Source: Streptomyces sp. NBC_00271 (GTDB taxonomy: Bacteria > Actinomycetota > Actinomycetes > Streptomycetales > Streptomycetaceae). Taken from it: DNA of 64,000 nucleotides. The stretch spans positions 8,990,001 to 9,054,000 of the forward strand of contig NZ_CP108070.1 of the NCBI RefSeq assembly GCF_036178845.1, written 5' to 3'. Under the pieces are notes generated by a model. It was not told where the DNA came from, made no database searches, and saw only the letters and a program-made list of their open reading frames with translations. A program made the position numbers and the translations under genes. This document shows, in pieces, positions 16,653 through 25,433 of the stretch (positions are counted from its first letter, which is position 1; each line of letters begins with the position of its first letter).

Positions 16653-17665
16653 GCACCACCGCACAGGCCGCCCGTGACCACACCACCGGCCCCGCGCTGC
16701 CTCGAAGCAGGGGCGAACTTTCACGTACGGTCCGCCAGGCCCTGACCCGTCCCGCCGGGACGCCGTTGCCGCAGCGGGTGACGGCGGCGCACGCGGACCC
16801 ATACGGGGATGATCTGCAACTGGCGCTGTACCTCTGCTACGAACTGCACTACCGAAGCTTCGTCGGCGTCGACCCCGGGTGGGAGTGGGAGCCCGGCCTG
16901 CTGCGGCTGCGCGCGGAGATGGAGCACAGTTTCCTGTCCGCGCTCCGGGCCGACACCGGACCGCCGAGAAAGGCTGCAGAAGCCCTCGCGGACCTCCTCG
17001 TGGAACCCGTCGACGGCGACGGACCCTCCCACTTCCTCAAGGAACGAGGGGAGCTGTGGCAGTTCCGCGAGTACGCGGCCCAACGCTCCCTCTATCACCT
17101 CAAGGAAGCGGATCCGCATGCCTGGGTGATCCCGCGGCTGACGGGCCGCGCGAAGGCCGCGATGGTCGCCGTGGAGTACGACGAGTTCGGCGCCGGACGG
17201 CCCGAGCGCATCCACGCCCGGCTGTTCGCCGACCTGATGGCGGACCTCGGACTCGACACCGCGTACGGACGCTACGTCGAGACGGCCGCCGCGGAAATGC
17301 TGACGAGCGTCAACCTCATGTCCCTGTTCGGACTCCATCGTGCGCTGCGCGGAGCGTTGGTGGGTCACTTCGCAGCCGTGGAGACCACCTCATCGCCCGG
17401 CTCACGACGCCTCGCGCACGGACTGCGACGGGTCGGTGCGGGCCCTGCCGCCGTCCACTTCTACGCCGAGCACGTCGAGGCCGATGCGGTCCACGAGCAG
17501 ATCGTCCGCCGGGACGTCGTCGGCGGCCTCCTCGAAACCGAGCCGTTCCTCGACGAGGACATAGCCTTCGGTGTCGACGCCACCGAATGGACCGAAGCCC
17601 GGCTCGGTATCCACCTCCTCACCGCCTGGCGAGATGGCCGTACCTCACTGCGCACACCGCAGTGA
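16649..17665 (+). CDS. Iron-containing redox enzyme family protein (heme-oxygenase-like fold)
   Basis: 338 aa, recognised as the large actinobacterial HOX-like di-iron family. Seen: LALYLCYELHYRSFVGVDPG, EMEHSFLSAL, FREYAAQRSLYHLKEADPHA, VAVEYDEFGAGRPERIHARL, and HFYAEHVEADAVHEQIVRRD followed by GGLLETEPFLDEDIAFG. The Glu/His/Asp residues in the YDEFGxGxxxxxH and EHVExDxxHE segments are the likely metal ligands. The product of the reaction is unknown. Coupling to a CDGSH protein (electron transfer) and a methyltransferase suggests a shared biosynthetic or stress function. Confidence 0.88.
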   Translation: MSTTAQAARDHTTGPALPRSRGELSRTVRQALTRPAGTPLPQRVTAAHADPYGDDLQLALYLCYELHYRSFVGVDPGWEWEPGLLRLRAEMEHSFLSALRADTGPPRKAAEALADLLVEPVDGDGPSHFLKERGELWQFREYAAQRSLYHLKEADPHAWVIPRLTGRAKAAMVAVEYDEFGAGRPERIHARLFADLMADLGLDTAYGRYVETAAAEMLTSVNLMSLFGLHRALRGALVGHFAAVETTSSPGSRRLAHGLRRVGAGPAAVHFYAEHVEADAVHEQIVRRDVVGGLLETEPFLDEDIAFGVDATEWTEARLGIHLLTAWRDGRTSLRTPQ

Positions 17666-17896
17666 CCGGCTGACAGTACCCGGGAGGTGTGACGTCCTGC
17701 CTTACGTGTGATCCCAGGGGGACGATGTGAGCGAGCCCCGGGCTGCGGCGTCGCACGTCCGAGTGCGGCATGGACGCTGGATCCGTTCGGCGGTGGTCTC
17801 CGGGGTGTGACGGCGTTGAGGCCGATCGACCACGGGTACTCGGAGGCCGAACGGCGGTGAAGGCACCACCCGCCCACTACATGGAGGGATGGTTCC

Positions 17897-18021
17897 GTGA
17901 CTCGGCATGTCAGCGACGTCATGACAAAGGCACGGTGAAGCCCTACGACAACCTCGGCCGCGCGGTGGACGCGATGCGCGAGCATTTCGTGCGCCGTGTA
18001 CCGGTCGTCGACGAGTGGTGA
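17897..18021 (+). pseudogene. CBS-domain protein, frameshifted remnant
   Basis: A GTG at 17897 with GGAGG upstream opens VTRHVSDVMTKAR and stops. In another frame VKPYDNLGRAVDAMREHFVR followed by RVPVVDEW runs to 18021. Together they give the first strand and helix of a CBS domain (VSDVMT...A...M......PVVDE) with a frameshift between them and nothing beyond. The rest of the 510-bp gap between 17665 and 18176 shows no other gene. Confidence 0.65.
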
Positions 18022-18175
18022 GATTCCTGGGGACTCGAATCGATCGGCCTGCTCTCCGCCACCCCACGCGGTCGGGCGGCGGGCACCACGCCGCCCCACA
18101 GGCCGCCGAACATCTGTCGAAACCCAACGACGTGACCAGCCCACGGGGAGCTGGGCCCCGAGAGGAGCGTGTGCC

Positions 18176-18403
18176 ATGACGACTCCTGACCCCGACCCGA
18201 CGCGAACTCCGAGAACCGAACCGGGCCGCGGTGTGTCACCCGGTGAGACACCGCCCGCCGAAGGGGGCATTTATGGCATCTCCTATCCGGAGCCACCCGG
18301 GGTGGGCAAGGGATGGGGACCGATGGCACTCGCCCTGATCATGGCGGTGGTGGCACTGATAGCGATCGGACTGATCGCCATGGTGGTGGCCCTGATCGTG
18401 TAA
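18176..18403 (+). CDS. DUF6480-type small membrane protein
   Basis: 75 aa. A Pro/Thr/Glu-rich N-terminus (PDPDPTRTPRTEPGRGVSPG, then ETPPAEGG) is followed by PEPPGVGKGWGPMALALIMA and a C-terminal helix VVALIAIGLIAMVVALIV. I recall this architecture as DUF6480, frequent in Streptomyces, function unknown. The ATG at 18176 has GAGAGGAG eight bases upstream; the frame upstream is not coding. Confidence 0.75.
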   Translation: MTTPDPDPTRTPRTEPGRGVSPGETPPAEGGIYGISYPEPPGVGKGWGPMALALIMAVVALIAIGLIAMVVALIV

Positions 18404-18452
18404 CTTCTCCTGCGCATGCTGGCGTCCTCGGCCCCGGGTCCTGCGAGGTGCG

Positions 18453-18665
18453 CTACGAGGACAACGAGGTCGTCCTGCGCAGCCGGGGCGATGTGGTGGC
18501 CCGTATCCGGTAGCGATTCGAGCGGTCCTGCCGGGTACAGCCGTTCTGCTCAAGATCGGAAATGATCTTCTGGACAGCGCTCGGTGAGCCGGCATCGTGC
18601 GGCGATATCACGGATACGGGTGCCCGGATCATCGGCTGGTGTCGTGCGGCGCACGCTCTTTGGGC
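18453..18665 (-). pseudogene. Winged-helix (MarR/ArsR-like) regulator, frameshifted
   Basis: Reading leftwards, one frame gives DPGTRIRDIAARCRLTER, an HTH start. After a shift of two missing bases at about 18580 a second frame gives AVQKIISDLEQNGCTRQDRS, then NRYRIR. Joined, they match the recognition helix and wing of the small Streptomyces regulators with the pattern DP..RLRDIA...G.TERA.Q.IV.DLE..GY. The N-terminal part and dimerisation helix are not recognisable. The plus-strand frame ending at 18513 is its antisense shadow. Confidence 0.65.
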
Positions 18666-18816
18666 TTTCCCGGGAGGGGAGCACCACGGCCATGAGGTGG
18701 GGGTCTGCGCCTGCTCGCAGACTTCGGCCTCGGGCAGCTGCTGCACGGCACACCGGGTCGAGAGACATCAGAGCTGTGGGTGACTCTGCCTCGACCCACT
18801 TCGGTGAGCCGTGGCT

Positions 18817-21252
18817 TCAGGGGGAATCCTGGATGACTTGCTCGGACCAGATCGTCTTGCCGTTCTGGCCATGGCGGCAGCCCCATCGTCCACCGAGTCG
18901 AGAGACGAGGAACAGGCCGCGTCCTCCCTCGTCGGTTGTGCGGGCACGCCGCAGGCGGGGTTGGGTGCTGCTGGAGTCGGTGACCTCGCACACCAGGACG
19001 TGGTGGCGAATCAGACGGAGGTCCATCGGCGGACGGCCGTAGCGGATGGCGTTGGTGACCAGTTCGCTGACGATGAGTTCGGTGGTGAAGAGGAGGTCGT
19101 CCAGGCCCCACATGGTGAGTTGGCGGGTTATCCACTCTCGAGCCTTGGAGACGGCGGCCGGATCGGCCGGGATCTCCCAGTGAGCGGTGTCCGCTGCTGG
19201 GACGGCGCGGGTGCGGGCCAGCAGCAGGGCCGCGTCGTCGCGCGGGGCCTGGTCTGCCAGGTCGGCGAGGAGAGCCCGGCCGGTTTCGTCCAGGGCACGA
19301 TCCGGACGGCAGTGCGCGGCGAGGGCTTCCGTCAGGCGCGGCAGGCCTTGGCCGATGTCGCGATCGCCTCGTTCGACCAGGCCGTTGGTGTAGAGAGCGA
19401 GGACGCTGCCCGGCTCGATGTCGATCACGGTGGTCTCGTACGGCATGCCGCTGAGGGCGAGTGGTGGTCCCGGGGAGATCCTGACTGCTTCGGCGGTCCC
19501 GTCGGGCCGGACCAGGACGGGTGGCGGGTGCCCGGCACTGGCCATGGCGCAGCGCCTGGTGACCGGGTCGTAGACCGTGTACAGGCATGTGCCGCCGACG
19601 TTGTCGCGGTCGCCGGACGGGGCTTCGGCCGCGAGGCGCTGGACCAGGTCCGCGAGCCGGGTGAGCAGCTCGTCCGGTTCGAGTTCCAGGTCCGCGAGCG
19701 TCTGGATGGCGGCGCGCAGGCGGCCCATGGTGGTGCTTGCGGGCATGCCGTGGCCGACCACGTCGCCGGCGACCAGGGCCAGCCGCAGAGAGGGCAGAGC
19801 AATGGCGTCGTACCAGTCGCCGCTGCTGCCTGCTCCACCGCCTGCGGGCAGGTAGACGCCGGCGGTCTCGGCTGCCGGAGTGTCGGTCGTGGCCGGGGGA
19901 AGGAGGCTCTGCTGCAGCGCCACGGCCGCCCTGCGCTCGCGCGTGTAACGGCGGGCGTTGTCGATGGCGAGCGCACCCCGTGAGGCGATCTGCTTCATGA
20001 GATCCGCCTCGTCCTCGGTGAAGAGGTCGGATCGGCCGCAGCGCCATGCCGTTATGGCGCCTAGCGTGAGCCCACGGGCATGCAACGGTGCCACCATCAC
20101 CGAATGGGTGTCCTTCGGGACGAGATACTCGACCAGCTGCGGGTCTCTGACCATGGCGATGAAGTCGTCAAGGCTGAAGACGACTGGCTCGCCGTGTAGG
20201 AAGCCGCGCCGCAGGGGGTGGTCCGGAAGGGGCGGGATGGGCTGGCCGCGCTTGATGCCGGCCGGCCACACCCCGGTGGCCGGCGCAAGGCCCGCGTTGC
20301 CCATGTCTCCACCGCCCAGCTGCTTCGAGGGTTCGTCCCCGTCGAAGACGGGGTGCGCAAGGTCGACCGCGGCGAAATCCCCGAAGGCAGGTGCGAGAAC
20401 GTCCGCAAGGTCCTGCGCGGTGCGCACGACATCCAGGGATTTCCCTACTCGCTCGGCCACCTCGCGGGCGAGATCCAGATGACGGCGGGCACGTATCTGG
20501 TCGGCGTTGTCGAAGTACAGGGCCGCGACCCCCGTGGGGCGTCCTCGCGCGTCCTCCAGACGGAAGGCGGACAGCGACAGCGCGTGCTGCCGCGCCGGAT
20601 CGTGCCGACAGCTCACGTGCTGGTTTCTGCGGACCACTGGGGCACCCGTCTCGAGTACCTGGCGCAGTAGTGCCTCGATGCGCTCGGCGTCCTGGTCGCA
20701 CAGCACGTCGCTCAGCCGAGCGCCGGGCTGTACTGGACGGCTGTCGAGAGTGCCCGGCGCGGCGTTCGTCTGCACAGTGGTGAGATCCGTGTCGTACACG
20801 GCGATGGTGATCCGGTTCTGTGCGGACAGTGCACGCAGGAGCGCCGCGCCGTGCTCGTGGCCGGCGACGTGGTGTGTAGGGGCCGCCAGGACGAGGACCT
20901 CCGCCGAGCCGGAGCACCCCACCTTGGTGGTCCGGAAGGTGACATCGATGGTGTCGCCGCACTGGTGCCACAGCCGTACCCGGCCGGACGCCGGCATCTC
21001 CGCGTCGCGCAGGTCGTCCGGGAGGTCGGCCACCAGTTCCCGCACGGGACGGCCACAGACTTCCTCGGCGCGGAACCCCGTCAGGTCCTCTGCTGCCCCG
21101 GTCCACCGGACCACCGCGCCTCGATGGTCGAGCACGGCGGCTGCTGGACCGTCGAAGGCGTACAACCCGCCGCTGGGACCGGAACCTGAGACGCCCGTCG
21201 ATCCTTGGGAGGCGCCTGCCGAGCAGGCGTTCTTGACATTCTCTATGTCCAT
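18817..21252 (-). CDS. Multi-domain SpoIIE/RsbU-type PP2C phosphatase with PAS, GAF and HATPase domains (copy 2)
   Basis: 811 aa. An N-terminal PAS-like region (YAFDGPAAAVLDHRGAVVRW, EEVCGRPVRELVADLPDDL) and a second PAS-like part are followed by a GAF domain (about 290-460: GKSLDVVRTAQDLADVLAPA, SVMVAPLHARGLTLGAITAW). The PP2C/SpoIIE domain carries GDWYDAIAL, VAGDVVGHGMPASTTMGRLR and DDAALLLARTR with the metal-binding Asp residues. The C-terminal HATPase (RsbW-like) domain has ELIVSELVTNAIRYGRPP and EGGRGLFLVSRLGGRWG. Such proteins switch anti-sigma/antagonist pairs. The ATG at 21252 has AAAGGAAG upstream. It follows its paralogue by 80 bases. Confidence 0.92.
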   Translation of the reverse strand: MDIENVKNACSAGASQGSTGVSGSGPSGGLYAFDGPAAAVLDHRGAVVRWTGAAEDLTGFRAEEVCGRPVRELVADLPDDLRDAEMPASGRVRLWHQCGDTIDVTFRTTKVGCSGSAEVLVLAAPTHHVAGHEHGAALLRALSAQNRITIAVYDTDLTTVQTNAAPGTLDSRPVQPGARLSDVLCDQDAERIEALLRQVLETGAPVVRRNQHVSCRHDPARQHALSLSAFRLEDARGRPTGVAALYFDNADQIRARRHLDLAREVAERVGKSLDVVRTAQDLADVLAPAFGDFAAVDLAHPVFDGDEPSKQLGGGDMGNAGLAPATGVWPAGIKRGQPIPPLPDHPLRRGFLHGEPVVFSLDDFIAMVRDPQLVEYLVPKDTHSVMVAPLHARGLTLGAITAWRCGRSDLFTEDEADLMKQIASRGALAIDNARRYTRERRAAVALQQSLLPPATTDTPAAETAGVYLPAGGGAGSSGDWYDAIALPSLRLALVAGDVVGHGMPASTTMGRLRAAIQTLADLELEPDELLTRLADLVQRLAAEAPSGDRDNVGGTCLYTVYDPVTRRCAMASAGHPPPVLVRPDGTAEAVRISPGPPLALSGMPYETTVIDIEPGSVLALYTNGLVERGDRDIGQGLPRLTEALAAHCRPDRALDETGRALLADLADQAPRDDAALLLARTRAVPAADTAHWEIPADPAAVSKAREWITRQLTMWGLDDLLFTTELIVSELVTNAIRYGRPPMDLRLIRHHVLVCEVTDSSSTQPRLRRARTTDEGGRGLFLVSRLGGRWGCRHGQNGKTIWSEQVIQDSP

Positions 21253-21332
21253 CTGTGGCTTCCTTTGCGAGGGCCTGTGGCTCGAGAGATCGGCATGCCC
21301 TGGCGGCCGTCGGCCGCCCGGTCGGTCGCGCG

Positions 21333-23798
21333 TCATGCCGCAAGGGCTTTGGAGGGCAGGTCTTGTTCGGCCCAGACGACCTTGCCGTCCGTCGCGGAGC
21401 GGGAGCCCCACCTGCGGGACAATTGAGCGACGAGGAAGAGACCGCGGCCGTTCTCGTCGATGGTGTGGGGCTGGCGTGGGCGTGGGTGGCTGGTGTTGCT
21501 GTCGGAGACTTCGCAGGTCAAGACCTGGTGCTGGATGAGGCGTAGGCAGATCGGGCCGCCGCCGTAGCGGATGGCGTTGGTGACCAGTTCACTGACGATC
21601 AGCTGCACGGTGGCCACCAGATGGTCAAGTCCCCATTGGCTGAGCTGACGGGCGGCTGCCTTCCGGGCGGTGTGGACAGCGGCCGGATCGCTCGGCACTT
21701 CCCAGGAGGCGACCTGGGCCGGTTCGAGTCCGCGAGTCCGCGCAAGGAGCAAGGTGACATCGTCGGCCGGGGCCTGAGTCGGCAAGGTCTCGATCACGTG
21801 AGAGCACAGGTCTTCCAGGGACGAACCGGACCCTGCCAGGGCGGCGCCCAGGCGATCCAGGCCCACGTCGATGTCGTCGTCGCGGGACTCGACCAGACCG
21901 TCGGTGTAGAGCGCGAGCAGAGTTCCCTCGGGCAGTTCCAGTTCCACGGACTCGAAGGGGACCAGACCGAGGCCGAGGCCGAGCGGGGCCCCGGCGGGCA
22001 TGTCGGGGAAAGTGATACGGCCCTGCGGGTCGATGATCGCGGGCGGGGGATGCCCGGCCCGCGCCATCGTGCACCGCCGGGTGACCGGGTCGTAGACGGC
22101 ATACAGACAGGTGGCGCCCACCGCCGCGGGGGCCTCGTCCGGAGCGTCGGCATCTTCCTCGCTCAGCCGCCTGACCGTGTCATCGAGGTGCGTCAGCAGT
22201 TCGTGGGGAGGCAATTCCATGTCCGCGAGCGTGCGGACGGCGGTGCGCAATCGGCCCATCGTCGCCGCGGCGTTGATGCCGTGTCCGACCACATCTCCGA
22301 CGACGAGGGCCACCCGGGCGCCAGACAGCTTGATCACGTCGAACCAGTCGCCCCCCACGCCGTGGTCCATGTCGGCCGGCACATAGCGCGAGGCCACATC
22401 GAGGGCGGCGCCGCCTCCCACATGGTGGGGGAGCAGGTCGCGTTGGAGCGTCAGGGCCGCGGTGCGTTGGCGGGCGTACTGGAGAGCGTTGTCCAGGCTG
22501 AGCGCGGCCCGGGTGACGAGCTCCTCGGCGAGGAGGAGGTCGTCCTCCTGGAACGGCGTCTGGTCCTCGGAGCGGCCGAACACCGCCAGTCCCAGCACAC
22601 AGCGCCGCGCACGGATGGGTACGACCATCAAAGAGTGGACGCCGCTGTCACGGACCTTCTGCGTGCTCACCGGGTCGTGAAGGGCCCAGGGGCCCGAACG
22701 GGTGTCGAGCACCGATTCCAGGTAAGAGCTGCCCGTGCGCAGGGCGGTGGCGAACAGCGAATTCGGGAAGGGGCGGATCACTTCTTCGCGCACCCACGGC
22801 AACTTGAGGGTTCCCGGGTGGATGGAGGCCACACCGGCACGGCGCAGCACAGGTGGGCGGCCGTTCGCCTTGCCGGGCCCCGTCCAGGTATCCACGCCGA
22901 ACGGAACCGACTCCATCAGGTCGACGACTGCGTGGTCGGCCAGCAGGGGCACGGCGAGGTCGGCCAGTTCCTGCCCGGTCCGCATGACCTCGAGGGTGCT
23001 GCCGATGCGCGTGCTGGCTTCGCTGAGGATGGCAAGGCGCTCGCGCGACCGCCGGTTGCCGGTGACGTCCACGCTCATGGAGCACACTGCCAGTGCCGTG
23101 CCGTCAGCGTCCTGGAGGCAGAAGAACGAGGCCGAGAACGCGTGCTCCCGGCGCCGGTCCGTCGATGACCACGCCCGGTACTCGTGGACCATGGTGGTGC
23201 CACTCTCCAGCACCTGCCGCATCACCACCTCGAGCGCTTCGGCCTCGACGGCGGGCAGTGAGTCCCGCAGGCGGCGTCCGAACCGTCGCTGACGAGGAGT
23301 GCCGTCGTGGCGCTCCATGACGTCGTTGACCCAGGTACAGCGCAGCTGCGGGTCATAGACAGCGATGCCGACCGGTGCGTGGGCCAGGAGCGACTCCCGC
23401 ACAGCTCCGTTGGACGCCCCCGAGGACAGGGTGCCTATGTCGGTCACGGACACCAGCCAGCGGGTGCCGGCGTCCTGCCCCCACAGCCGTGAGATCCGCA
23501 GCGTCATTTTGATGGCGTGGCCGTCGCGGTGGCGGACCGTCACGGCGCCGGACCAGCCATCCTGGGCACGGCACTGCTCGGCGAACGCCGGAGCACTCGG
23601 GGCGCTTTTGGCGGGCGGCAGCACGTGTGCGGCGGACCGGCCCACCACTTCCCCGGCCGAGTACCCGACAAGCTGCTCGGCGGCGTGCGTCCACCCCACC
23701 ACGGTCCCCTCCGCATCGAGCATCGCTATCGCCGCATCGGGTATCTCTCGGGGACTCACCGGCTCGGCGAGTGGCGTGTGGTCGGTGGTGTTCGTCAT
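21333..23798 (-). CDS. Multi-domain SpoIIE/RsbU-type PP2C phosphatase with PAS, GAF and HATPase domains (copy 1)
   Basis: 821 aa, same order as the next gene. A PAS domain (MLDAEGTVVGWTHAAEQLVG, YSAGEVVGRSAAHVLPP) and a second PAS (APVGIAVYDPQLRCTWVND) precede a GAF domain (GSTLEVMRTGQELADLAVPL, HSLMVVPIRARRCVLGLAVF). The SpoIIE phosphatase core is GVGGDWFDVIKLSGARVALV, GDVVGHGINAAATMGRLR and APADDVTLLLARTRG. A HATPase domain follows (QLIVSELVTNAIRYGGGP, ENGRGLFLVAQLSRRWG). Start ATG 23798 was chosen over the open frame to 23954 because GGGAAG precedes it. Tandem copies suggest duplication with sensor-domain divergence. Target anti-sigma system unknown; the SigB-like factor at 5.2-6.0 kb is one candidate. 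Confidence 0.92.
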   Translation of the reverse strand: MTNTTDHTPLAEPVSPREIPDAAIAMLDAEGTVVGWTHAAEQLVGYSAGEVVGRSAAHVLPPAKSAPSAPAFAEQCRAQDGWSGAVTVRHRDGHAIKMTLRISRLWGQDAGTRWLVSVTDIGTLSSGASNGAVRESLLAHAPVGIAVYDPQLRCTWVNDVMERHDGTPRQRRFGRRLRDSLPAVEAEALEVVMRQVLESGTTMVHEYRAWSSTDRRREHAFSASFFCLQDADGTALAVCSMSVDVTGNRRSRERLAILSEASTRIGSTLEVMRTGQELADLAVPLLADHAVVDLMESVPFGVDTWTGPGKANGRPPVLRRAGVASIHPGTLKLPWVREEVIRPFPNSLFATALRTGSSYLESVLDTRSGPWALHDPVSTQKVRDSGVHSLMVVPIRARRCVLGLAVFGRSEDQTPFQEDDLLLAEELVTRAALSLDNALQYARQRTAALTLQRDLLPHHVGGGAALDVASRYVPADMDHGVGGDWFDVIKLSGARVALVVGDVVGHGINAAATMGRLRTAVRTLADMELPPHELLTHLDDTVRRLSEEDADAPDEAPAAVGATCLYAVYDPVTRRCTMARAGHPPPAIIDPQGRITFPDMPAGAPLGLGLGLVPFESVELELPEGTLLALYTDGLVESRDDDIDVGLDRLGAALAGSGSSLEDLCSHVIETLPTQAPADDVTLLLARTRGLEPAQVASWEVPSDPAAVHTARKAAARQLSQWGLDHLVATVQLIVSELVTNAIRYGGGPICLRLIQHQVLTCEVSDSNTSHPRPRQPHTIDENGRGLFLVAQLSRRWGSRSATDGKVVWAEQDLPSKALAA

Positions 23799-23917
23799 CC
23801 GGTTCTTCCCATCGGTGCGGGTGTGAGACAGCGTCGGCGTGTGGGGCGTCGGCCCGATCTGTGGCCGTGGTGGAAGCCGGCACGACGTCTGCCAACCTTG
23901 GACGACTTTGTCCACTT

Positions 23918-23935
23918 CTGATGAAATAGTCAGAT
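23918..23935. promoter_or_regulatory. CTGA-N8-TCAG palindrome upstream of a dead tetR copy
   Basis: CTGATGAAATAGTCAGAT closely matches CTGATGAGATTATCAAT at 32588-32604, the intergenic region of the intact tetR. Both lie upstream of the respective tetR copies and may be the same regulator's operator. It also sits about 120 bases upstream of the phosphatase gene that starts at 23798. Confidence 0.45.
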
Positions 23936-24006
23936 ACGACCGCTTTATCGTCAAGCCCCTCGAATCTGATCAAATGCCCAAATGTGACCGCATGCTGTCA
24001 GTGTCG

Positions 24007-24328
24007 ATGCCGGTCCCTCGCAGGAACCGATTCGAACGCCGTCGTGGCCGATGTGCTCGAGGAGTACGCCCAAGCCGTCGACGAACGCCTGCACGGCGTC
24101 GTTGATCCCGCCGAGCGCCTCGCTGGGGGTGTGCGGCTCAGCGCGCGCATGGCTGAGTCATACCCGGAGATCATGCGGATCCTGTGCCACGGCCGTCGGC
24201 TCGGTCGGATATGTGCCGGTGACGGACTGGCTCCGCGGGCGAAGTGTGACGTGGAGGAGGGCATGGCCGCAGGCCGGTTCACCGTGGTCGAGTCCGACGG
24301 CCGCGGCCGATGGGGGAGAGGCGGGTGA
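24007..24328 (+). pseudogene. TetR-family regulator, internally deleted copy of the gene at 31913-32548
   Basis: The start MPVPRRNRFERRR matches MPTSAPPKNRFERRR of the intact regulator. The DNA then drops the whole HTH region (about 60 codons) and resumes in another frame as VVADVLEEYAQAVDERLHGV, VDPAERLAGGVRLSARMAES and YPEIMRILCHGRRLGRICAG. These match VTDALDEFGQVIDERVQGID, DPAELVAAGFRLTARMADSH and PELMRILRDRGLAYIHSDRG of the intact protein. It ends early after AAGRFTVVESDGRG. Without the helix-turn-helix it cannot bind DNA. Confidence 0.8.
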
Positions 24329-24661
24329 ACGCCCGGGAATTGCTGTCCAGTTGCTCGTCGGTCTGGCTGATCTCTGCGGATCGGAGGGCGAGATGGTCGA
24401 TGCAGGTGAACATCTTCTCGAAGGCCAGGCGTAGTTCGTCCAGGCGACCGACGCGGTCCGGGCGAGGGCATCGAGCTGTTCATGCCGCTGTCGGCCGTGC
24501 GAGCCGATTTCGCCACCTCGACAGTTCCGTACGATGTATGGTAATTCTGGGAAGGTACTTCCATACGGCGTATGGAAAAGTTCGCTCGGGCCACACCAGG
24601 CGCCACACATCGCCTGCATGTAGTCGATGGTGCAGATCGCACCAATCGGGAAGGAAAGATC
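24329..24661. promoter_or_regulatory. Spacer and promoter region carrying two TTCCATACG palindromes
   Basis: Site 24525-24543 reads TTCCGTACGATGTATGGTA (imperfect) and site 24559-24577 reads TTCCATACGGCGTATGGAA (perfect 9+1+9 palindrome). They lie 137 and 103 bases from their first base to the start of the small secreted protein gene and match the operators between tetR and the CYP102-type P450 gene. The left part (24329-24520) has no supported gene; on the minus strand a helical frame (LDELRLAFEKMFTCIDHLAL) is a possible remnant. Confidence 0.75.
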
Positions 24662-24916
24662 ATGAACAAGCTCACGAGGCGCGTTGCCGTCACCGCTTCC
24701 TCCGTGGCGGTCGCGAGTGCCGCTGTTCTTGGTGCGGGGGGTACCGCATCGGCCGCGCCTTCTGTATCCGCGCACGTCCAGCGTCCGGCCGTCAGTGTCA
24801 ACGCCGGCGACCACCGCTGGGACCACGGTGTCGGCTACCTGCTCGAACTGGGCTACTCCTGGGACGAGATCCGTGGCTGGTGTCACGACGTCCAGGTTGA
24901 GATCAGCGTTCGCTGA
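24662..24916 (+). CDS. Small secreted protein
   Basis: 84 aa. A typical Sec signal peptide: NKLTRR, then VAVTASSVAVASAAVLGAGG and TASAAPSVSA with cleavage likely after ASA. The mature part is about 55 residues and acidic/aromatic (HRWDHGVGYLLELGYSWDEI, RGWCHDVQVEISVR) with one Cys. Family not recognised. AAGGAAAG precedes the ATG at 24662. A decayed relative lies at 39550-40004, sharing the signal-peptide end and the SAHVQRPAVSV block. It heads a likely operon with the SsgA-like and NIPSNAP genes, behind two operator palindromes. Confidence 0.75.
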   Translation: MNKLTRRVAVTASSVAVASAAVLGAGGTASAAPSVSAHVQRPAVSVNAGDHRWDHGVGYLLELGYSWDEIRGWCHDVQVEISVR

Positions 24917-24943
24917 CCGCCACCCAGCCGGGAGTGAAAGTCG

Positions 24944-25363
24944 ATGGAGTCTTTGAAGACCGTCGTGCAGGGGGTGGCCGTGCAGCTTGTCGTCTCGCGC
25001 ACCTACTCGCTGTCCATGTGCATGAGCCTGCGGTACGAGCCCACTGATCCCTATGTCGTCCGTGCCGCCTTTTTCACCGACACCGACGAGCAGACCGAGT
25101 GGGTTCTGGGGCGTGAACTCCTGGCCGATGGCCTGACGGGTTCCACAGGCTGTGGGGACATCCGGGTCTGGCCGGCCGTCGGCCGTGGTGACCAAGCCAT
25201 GTACATCGTTCTCGGGTCTCCCGCGGGGACCGCCTTGCTCGAGGTTCCCGTGCAGGACGTCAGAACCTTCCTCGAGAACACGGAGGCGCTGGTGCCACGG
25301 GGCACCGAGTCCGGACGCATCGACTGGGGGCTCGAACTCGCGAACTTGTTCGCGAAAGGCTGA
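24944..25363 (+). CDS. SsgA-like sporulation/cell-division regulator (SALP)
   Basis: 139 aa, the length of the SsgA-like proteins found only in morphologically complex actinomycetes. The family is seen in SLRYEPTDPYVVRAAFFTDT, EWVLGRELLADGLTGSTGCG, DIRVWPAVGRGDQAMYIVLG and PAGTALLEVPVQDVRTFLEN. SALPs steer septum-site selection and spore-wall assembly. It starts 27 bases after the secreted-protein gene. The first 20 residues (KTVVQGVAVQLVVSRTYSL) fit the family's N-terminus. A fragment of a second SALP lies at about 40500-40720. Confidence 0.88.
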   Translation: MESLKTVVQGVAVQLVVSRTYSLSMCMSLRYEPTDPYVVRAAFFTDTDEQTEWVLGRELLADGLTGSTGCGDIRVWPAVGRGDQAMYIVLGSPAGTALLEVPVQDVRTFLENTEALVPRGTESGRIDWGLELANLFAKG

Positions 25364-25433
25364 GAGAAGCCTCCCAACCGCTGTGCCGCTGGGGATCCTT
25401 GTCCCGGCGGCAGAAGAGAAGGAAAGAGAGTTC

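Noticed and set aside
18313..18513. Plus-strand frame ending in EVRYEDNEVVLRSRGDVVARIR
   Set aside because: Antisense to the winged-helix pseudogene, which has clear HTH residues on the minus strand.
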